DNA from: Sphingomonas sp. CFBP 13720
Lineage (GTDB): Bacteria > Pseudomonadota > Alphaproteobacteria > Sphingomonadales > Sphingomonadaceae
Direction of reading: 5' to 3'
Assembly (NCBI RefSeq): GCF_014842075.1
Contig: NZ_JACYVA010000003.1
Coordinates: 186,001-250,000 of the forward strand
DNA: 64,000 nt
Part shown: positions 61,426 to 64,000 of the stretch, piece after piece
How positions within the stretch are numbered: the first letter of the stretch is position 1
Layout: each line of letters begins with the position of its first letter
Translations under genes and position numbers: made by a program
The notes under the pieces: model-generated
Databases searched by the model: none
What the model was told of the DNA's origin: nothing
The model's input: only the letters and a program-made list of their open reading frames with translations

Positions 61426-61857
61426 TCAGGCCGCCGCCAGTTCGATACAGGCGGCATCGCCGAGGCTGGTGCCGTCGAGGATTCGCGCGGTTTCGTCGCG
61501 CACCCGCGCCATTGCGATGCGGATCGCGCAGGTCGCCTCGTCCTTGCAATCGCCGCAGGGACGGTACGCGGTGCGGCTGACGCACGGCACCAGTGCCAGC
61601 GGCCCTTCGATCACGCGGATGATCTCGCCCAGCGAGATGCGATGTGCCGGCCGCGCGAGGTGATAGCCGCCCGCCTTGCCGCGCGTCGAATGCAGGAACC
61701 CCGCCTCGCGCAGGTCGGCGAGGATCAGTTCGAGAAATTTTCGCGGCACGTTGGCGGCCACCGCGATGCGGTGCATCGGCATGGGCGGTGCGGCGGCAGG
61801 CTGTTCGGCCAGAAACAGCATCGCACGCAACGCATAGCGGGAACGCTGGGTCAGCAT
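61426..61857 (-). CDS. Rrf2-family transcriptional regulator with cysteine cluster
   Basis: Regulator of 143 aa with an N-terminal winged helix (LTQRSRYALRAMLFLAEQ; then RKFLELILADLREAGFL) and four Cys in PCVSRTAYRPCGDCKDEATC. The arrangement is C-x8-C-x2-C-x5-C. Rrf2 proteins with such cysteines often bind an iron-sulfur cluster and sense iron, nitric oxide or redox state; which applies here is unknown. As first gene of its unit it may autoregulate and control the downstream cytochrome. Confidence 0.88.
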   Translation of the reverse strand: MLTQRSRYALRAMLFLAEQPAAAPPMPMHRIAVAANVPRKFLELILADLREAGFLHSTRGKAGGYHLARPAHRISLGEIIRVIEGPLALVPCVSRTAYRPCGDCKDEATCAIRIAMARVRDETARILDGTSLGDAACIELAAA

Positions 61858-61944
61858 GATGCAGGGTCCATGCCATCATGCCGCACGATTGGGAAGTCGG
61901 GTTCTTTTCAAGTCGCTTCCGATCGCCTATATCCCGGTCGTCGG

Positions 61945-62023
61945 CTTCCAGCCGGCTATGGCGATAAACTGCGGCGTACAATAGGCGCAGCGGACCCGGG
62001 GGCAGTACCCGGCGGCTCCACCA
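61945..62023 (+). ncRNA. ssrA: tmRNA acceptor piece (5' part of permuted ssrA)
   Basis: The 3' terminal part of tmRNA is encoded first: a T arm (ACCCGGGGGCAGTACCCGGC) is followed by the acceptor strand CGGCTCC and encoded ACCA ending at 62023. CGGCTCC pairs with GGGGCCG at the start of the coding piece (62057). The 5' boundary is approximate. Confidence 0.85.
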
Positions 62024-62056
62024 TAAGTGGTGGTGTTTCTGGACACCGTTTCTGAC
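62024..62056 (+). other. Intervening segment of permuted ssrA
   Basis: The 33 bases between the two tmRNA pieces hold the hairpin GGTGT-ttctgg-ACACC (about 62031-62046). Such segments are removed by processing, giving the two-piece RNA. Confidence 0.6.
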
Positions 62057-62215
62057 GGGGCCGAACCAGGATCGACGTGTGTTGAAAAGCGCTGTTTTCG
62101 CTCGGAATGGGACCACCGCAACGGCCCATTACACAAGTGCCAACGATAACGAAGCACTCGCGATTGCAGCGTAACTAAGGGCCTCACGGCCTGAAGTTAC
62201 TCTACATAGCGCGGT
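62057..62215 (+). ncRNA. ssrA: tmRNA coding piece with tag ANDNEALAIAA
   Basis: The piece begins GGGGCCGAACCAGGATCGAC, the usual tmRNA 5' signature. The resume codon and tag frame run from 62139 to 62174 and encode ANDNEALAIAA then TAA. A GGGCC-tcac-GGCC hairpin follows. The 3' boundary is approximate. The product rescues stalled ribosomes and marks peptides for proteolysis. Confidence 0.9.
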
Positions 62216-62222
62216 TCGGGCC

Positions 62223-62283
62223 GCACCGGGCAACAGAAGCGGACACCAGCGGTACGGGGAGCACCGGGCAACAGAAGCTCCCC
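62223..62283 (+). repeat. 18-bp direct repeat and hairpin after ssrA
   Basis: GCACCGGGCAACAGAAGC occurs at 62223-62240 and exactly again at 62261-62278, a 38-bp period. GGGGAGC (62256-62262) and GCTCCCC (62277-62283) form a stem around the second copy. It may be a terminator for ssrA. Confidence 0.65.
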
Positions 62284-62334
62284 ACCCACCCTTCCGTCGC
62301 TTTGGTTCCTCGCCGTACCGGCGTAAGCGGGCCC

Positions 62335-63117
62335 ATGCACCTCACCTATGACATCGTCGCGCTGTTGATGGCGGCTGCGCTGGTTGCCGGGATCATCGAT
62401 GCGATGGCGGGCGGCGGCGGGCTGATCACGATCCCTGCCCTGCTGGCGGCGGGCGTTCCCCCGGTCATGGCGCTGGGCACCGGCAAATTGCAAAGCGCGT
62501 GCGGCACGGCCGGCGCGGCCTATGCCTTCTGGCGCGGTGGACGGATCGATCTGGCGCGGTTCCGGGGACCGGCGATCGCGGCGTTCGTCGGATCGATCGG
62601 CGGTGCGGCGCTGGTCCAGATGATCGATTCGCGGTTCCTTGCCGGATTGCTGCCGTTGCTGCTTGTCGCGATGGCGGGATATTTCCTGTTCGGTCCGCGC
62701 CTGTCGGAGGTCGATACGCATACCCGCCTCGCCCCCATCGGCCTGTTGTCGGCGATCGGGGCGATCGGGGCGTATGACGGGTTCTTCGGACCGGGCACGG
62801 GGTCGTTCTACACGCTGTTGCTGGTCAGTGCCGCGGGGTTCGGGGTGACGCGGGCGGTGGCGCATGCGAAGCTGCTGAACCTTGCCAGCAACCTTGCCGG
62901 CTTCGCGATGCTGCTGGCGGGCGGGCATGTGCTGTGGATCGTCGGCATCGCGATGGCGGTGGCCAGCGTGATCGGCAATCAGATCGGGGCGGTGCTGGCG
63001 ATCCGGTTCGGCGGACGCGCGATCCGGCCGCTGCTGGTCGCCATCTCGCTGGCGCTGACCGTCAAGCTGGTCGCCGATCCGGCGAACCCGTTGCGTGCTT
63101 GGCTGGGATGGGGATGA
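62335..63117 (+). CDS. TSUP (TauE/SafE, YfcA-like) family permease
   Basis: Integral membrane protein of 260 aa with about eight hydrophobic helices. The family repeats are visible as AGIIDAMAGGGGLITIPALL in the first half and YDGFFGPGTGSF in the second. It resembles YfcA-type members proposed to move sulfite, sulfonate or organic anions; the substrate is unknown. The first ATG with the family N-terminus (MHLTYDIVALL) was chosen. Confidence 0.9.
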   Translation: MHLTYDIVALLMAAALVAGIIDAMAGGGGLITIPALLAAGVPPVMALGTGKLQSACGTAGAAYAFWRGGRIDLARFRGPAIAAFVGSIGGAALVQMIDSRFLAGLLPLLLVAMAGYFLFGPRLSEVDTHTRLAPIGLLSAIGAIGAYDGFFGPGTGSFYTLLLVSAAGFGVTRAVAHAKLLNLASNLAGFAMLLAGGHVLWIVGIAMAVASVIGNQIGAVLAIRFGGRAIRPLLVAISLALTVKLVADPANPLRAWLGWG

Positions 63118-63119
63118 CG

Positions 63120-64000
63120 TCAGGCGGGCAGCGTCAGACGCGCCGTCGTTCCCCGTCCGCCGACCAGTTCGAACCGGCCGTCAAGTTGCGCCGCCAGCAT
63201 CGCCGCGATCTTCAGCCCCAGATTGTCGCTGGCCTCCATCACGAAACCGGGCGGCAGGCCGCATCCGTCGTCGCGGATCTCGACGCACACCTGATCGGCG
63301 CCGTCGCGCGACAGGCGCAGTTCGATCGTCCCGCCCTGACGACCGGCAAAGCCATGTTCGATCGCATTGGCGATCGCTTCCGCCACGATCAGCGCCAGCG
63401 GCACCGCTGCGTCGGGCCGCAGCGGGGCGTCGTCGACCATGTCGATCACATAGCGGACGTCGTCGCGGCCGCTGGCGGCGATCACATCGCTGCACAACGG
63501 CTCCAGAAAACCGCGCATGTCGCGCACGCCGCCGGCCGCATCATAGAGCTGCCGGCTGATCCGCCCGATCAGCGCCAGCCGTCGTGACGCCTCGTTCAGC
63601 GCATTCTGCGCCAGCGGATCGGCGATGCCGCGCCGTTGGAGCGACAGCAGCGCGGCTGCGACCTGAAGATTGTTCGAGACGCGGTGCTGGAGTTCGGCGA
63701 ACAGCAACTGCCCCCGGTCGGCCAACGCCCGGCTGAGTTCGCGTTCGCGGGCCAGATGCCGGTTGGCGCGCTGCATCCAGTGGACCAGCGCGACGTCGGT
63801 GCCGACGACGACGGCATAGAACGCCATCGCCACGACCGTCTGGTACGACAGCTGGAACAGGTGGCCGGGCGATACGAAGAAGACCCATGCCAGCATGCCG
63901 CACAGCACCCCGGCGACCGCCCCCATCCGCGCTCCGAACAGGAACGATGCGATGATGACGGCGGGAAAGAAGCTGACGAACGGAAACCCCGGCGGCAACG
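63120..64000 (-). CDS. Membrane sensor histidine kinase (HisKA_2, DUF4118-like), N-terminus beyond window
   Basis: The frame is open at the right edge, so 293 C-terminal residues are seen. Two or three membrane helices with FPFVSFFPAVIIASFLFG resemble the DUF4118 sensor module. The phosphorylated His is in FAELQHRVSNNLQV, and the ATPase part has ALIVAEAIANAIEHG and RDDGCGLPPG. Such kinases usually feed general stress or light-responsive regulators; the partner is not in view. Confidence 0.87.
   Translation of the reverse strand, partial: LPPGFPFVSFFPAVIIASFLFGARMGAVAGVLCGMLAWVFFVSPGHLFQLSYQTVVAMAFYAVVVGTDVALVHWMQRANRHLARERELSRALADRGQLLFAELQHRVSNNLQVAAALLSLQRRGIADPLAQNALNEASRRLALIGRISRQLYDAAGGVRDMRGFLEPLCSDVIAASGRDDVRYVIDMVDDAPLRPDAAVPLALIVAEAIANAIEHGFAGRQGGTIELRLSRDGADQVCVEIRDDGCGLPPGFVMEASDNLGLKIAAMLAAQLDGRFELVGGRGTTARLTLPA

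Noticed and set aside
62223-62283. CRISPR-like repeat array
   Set aside because: There are only two copies of an 18-bp repeat with a single short spacer and no cas genes in the window.

Overview
The window is about two-thirds G+C and compactly coded. It reads as a chromosomal segment of an alphaproteobacterium, most likely a sphingomonad. Supporting signs are a circularly permuted two-piece tmRNA gene whose tag is ANDNEALAIAA, the sdhCDA and DciA-DsbA-DsbA-smc arrangements, HWE/HisKA_2-type sensor kinases, and short palindromic intergenic repeats such as CCCCAGC-gaag-GCTGGGG. Nothing in it looks like a prophage, insertion sequence, integron or CRISPR array. This placement comes from recognised protein families and gene order; no database search was run.

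Layout. 1-9.4 kb: the 5' part of a Cache-type sensory protein, a TAT-exported molybdenum aldehyde oxidoreductase operon (paoABC-like) followed by S-formylglutathione hydrolase, then sdhCDA on the minus strand. 9.5-16.8 kb: a soluble chemoreceptor, an SDR, prmA, phenylalanine hydroxylase, a DUF2459 protein, a lipase-like hydrolase, a small lipoprotein and a glycerophosphodiesterase. 16.9-22.9 kb: a second paoABC-like operon without an export signal, sdhB (detached from sdhCDA) and zapE. 23-30.2 kb: hrpB, an aldo/keto reductase, ftsK and a ubiquinone hydroxylase. 30.5-33.6 kb: a secreted-protein gene split by an amber stop in an AT-richer patch, then a thioredoxin-Lon-like-Trm112 operon. 33.7-41.4 kb: tRNA-Gly, an AraC regulator divergent from an aldo/keto reductase and RidA gene pair, two glycosidases, a polyprenyl diphosphate synthase and chorismate mutase. 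41.4-51.9 kb: the smc-DsbA-DsbA-DciA operon divergent from mutY, a beta-lactamase-fold hydrolase, nudC, prephenate dehydratase and a membrane cytochrome c. 52.2-56.6 kb: a sigma54-type promoter with an upstream palindrome serving two tiny overlapping membrane-peptide ORFs, an FAD oxidoreductase and an MscS channel. 56.8-64 kb: an HWE kinase, 56-aa truncated receiver and Crp/Fnr operon, a dienelactone hydrolase, an Rrf2-SGNH-cytochrome c operon, the tmRNA gene, a TSUP permease and the start of another kinase.

How the genes connect. The two aldehyde oxidoreductases and formylglutathione hydrolase point to aldehyde detoxification both outside and inside the cytoplasm. Succinate dehydrogenase, UbiH, the polyprenyl synthase and two c-type cytochromes serve the respiratory chain. 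Chorismate mutase, prephenate dehydratase and phenylalanine hydroxylase together cover chorismate to Phe to Tyr. FtsK, ZapE, SMC and DciA are cell-cycle genes.

Most worth following up: (i) the sigma54-like promoter and 23-bp palindrome ahead of the two tiny membrane ORFs at 52.2-52.6 kb; (ii) the 56-aa receiver fragment with a strong ribosome binding site between an HWE kinase and a Crp/Fnr regulator; (iii) the internally duplicated Cache protein at the left edge; (iv) the amber-interrupted secreted protein; (v) a globin-sensor-like chemoreceptor that appears to lack the heme histidine.
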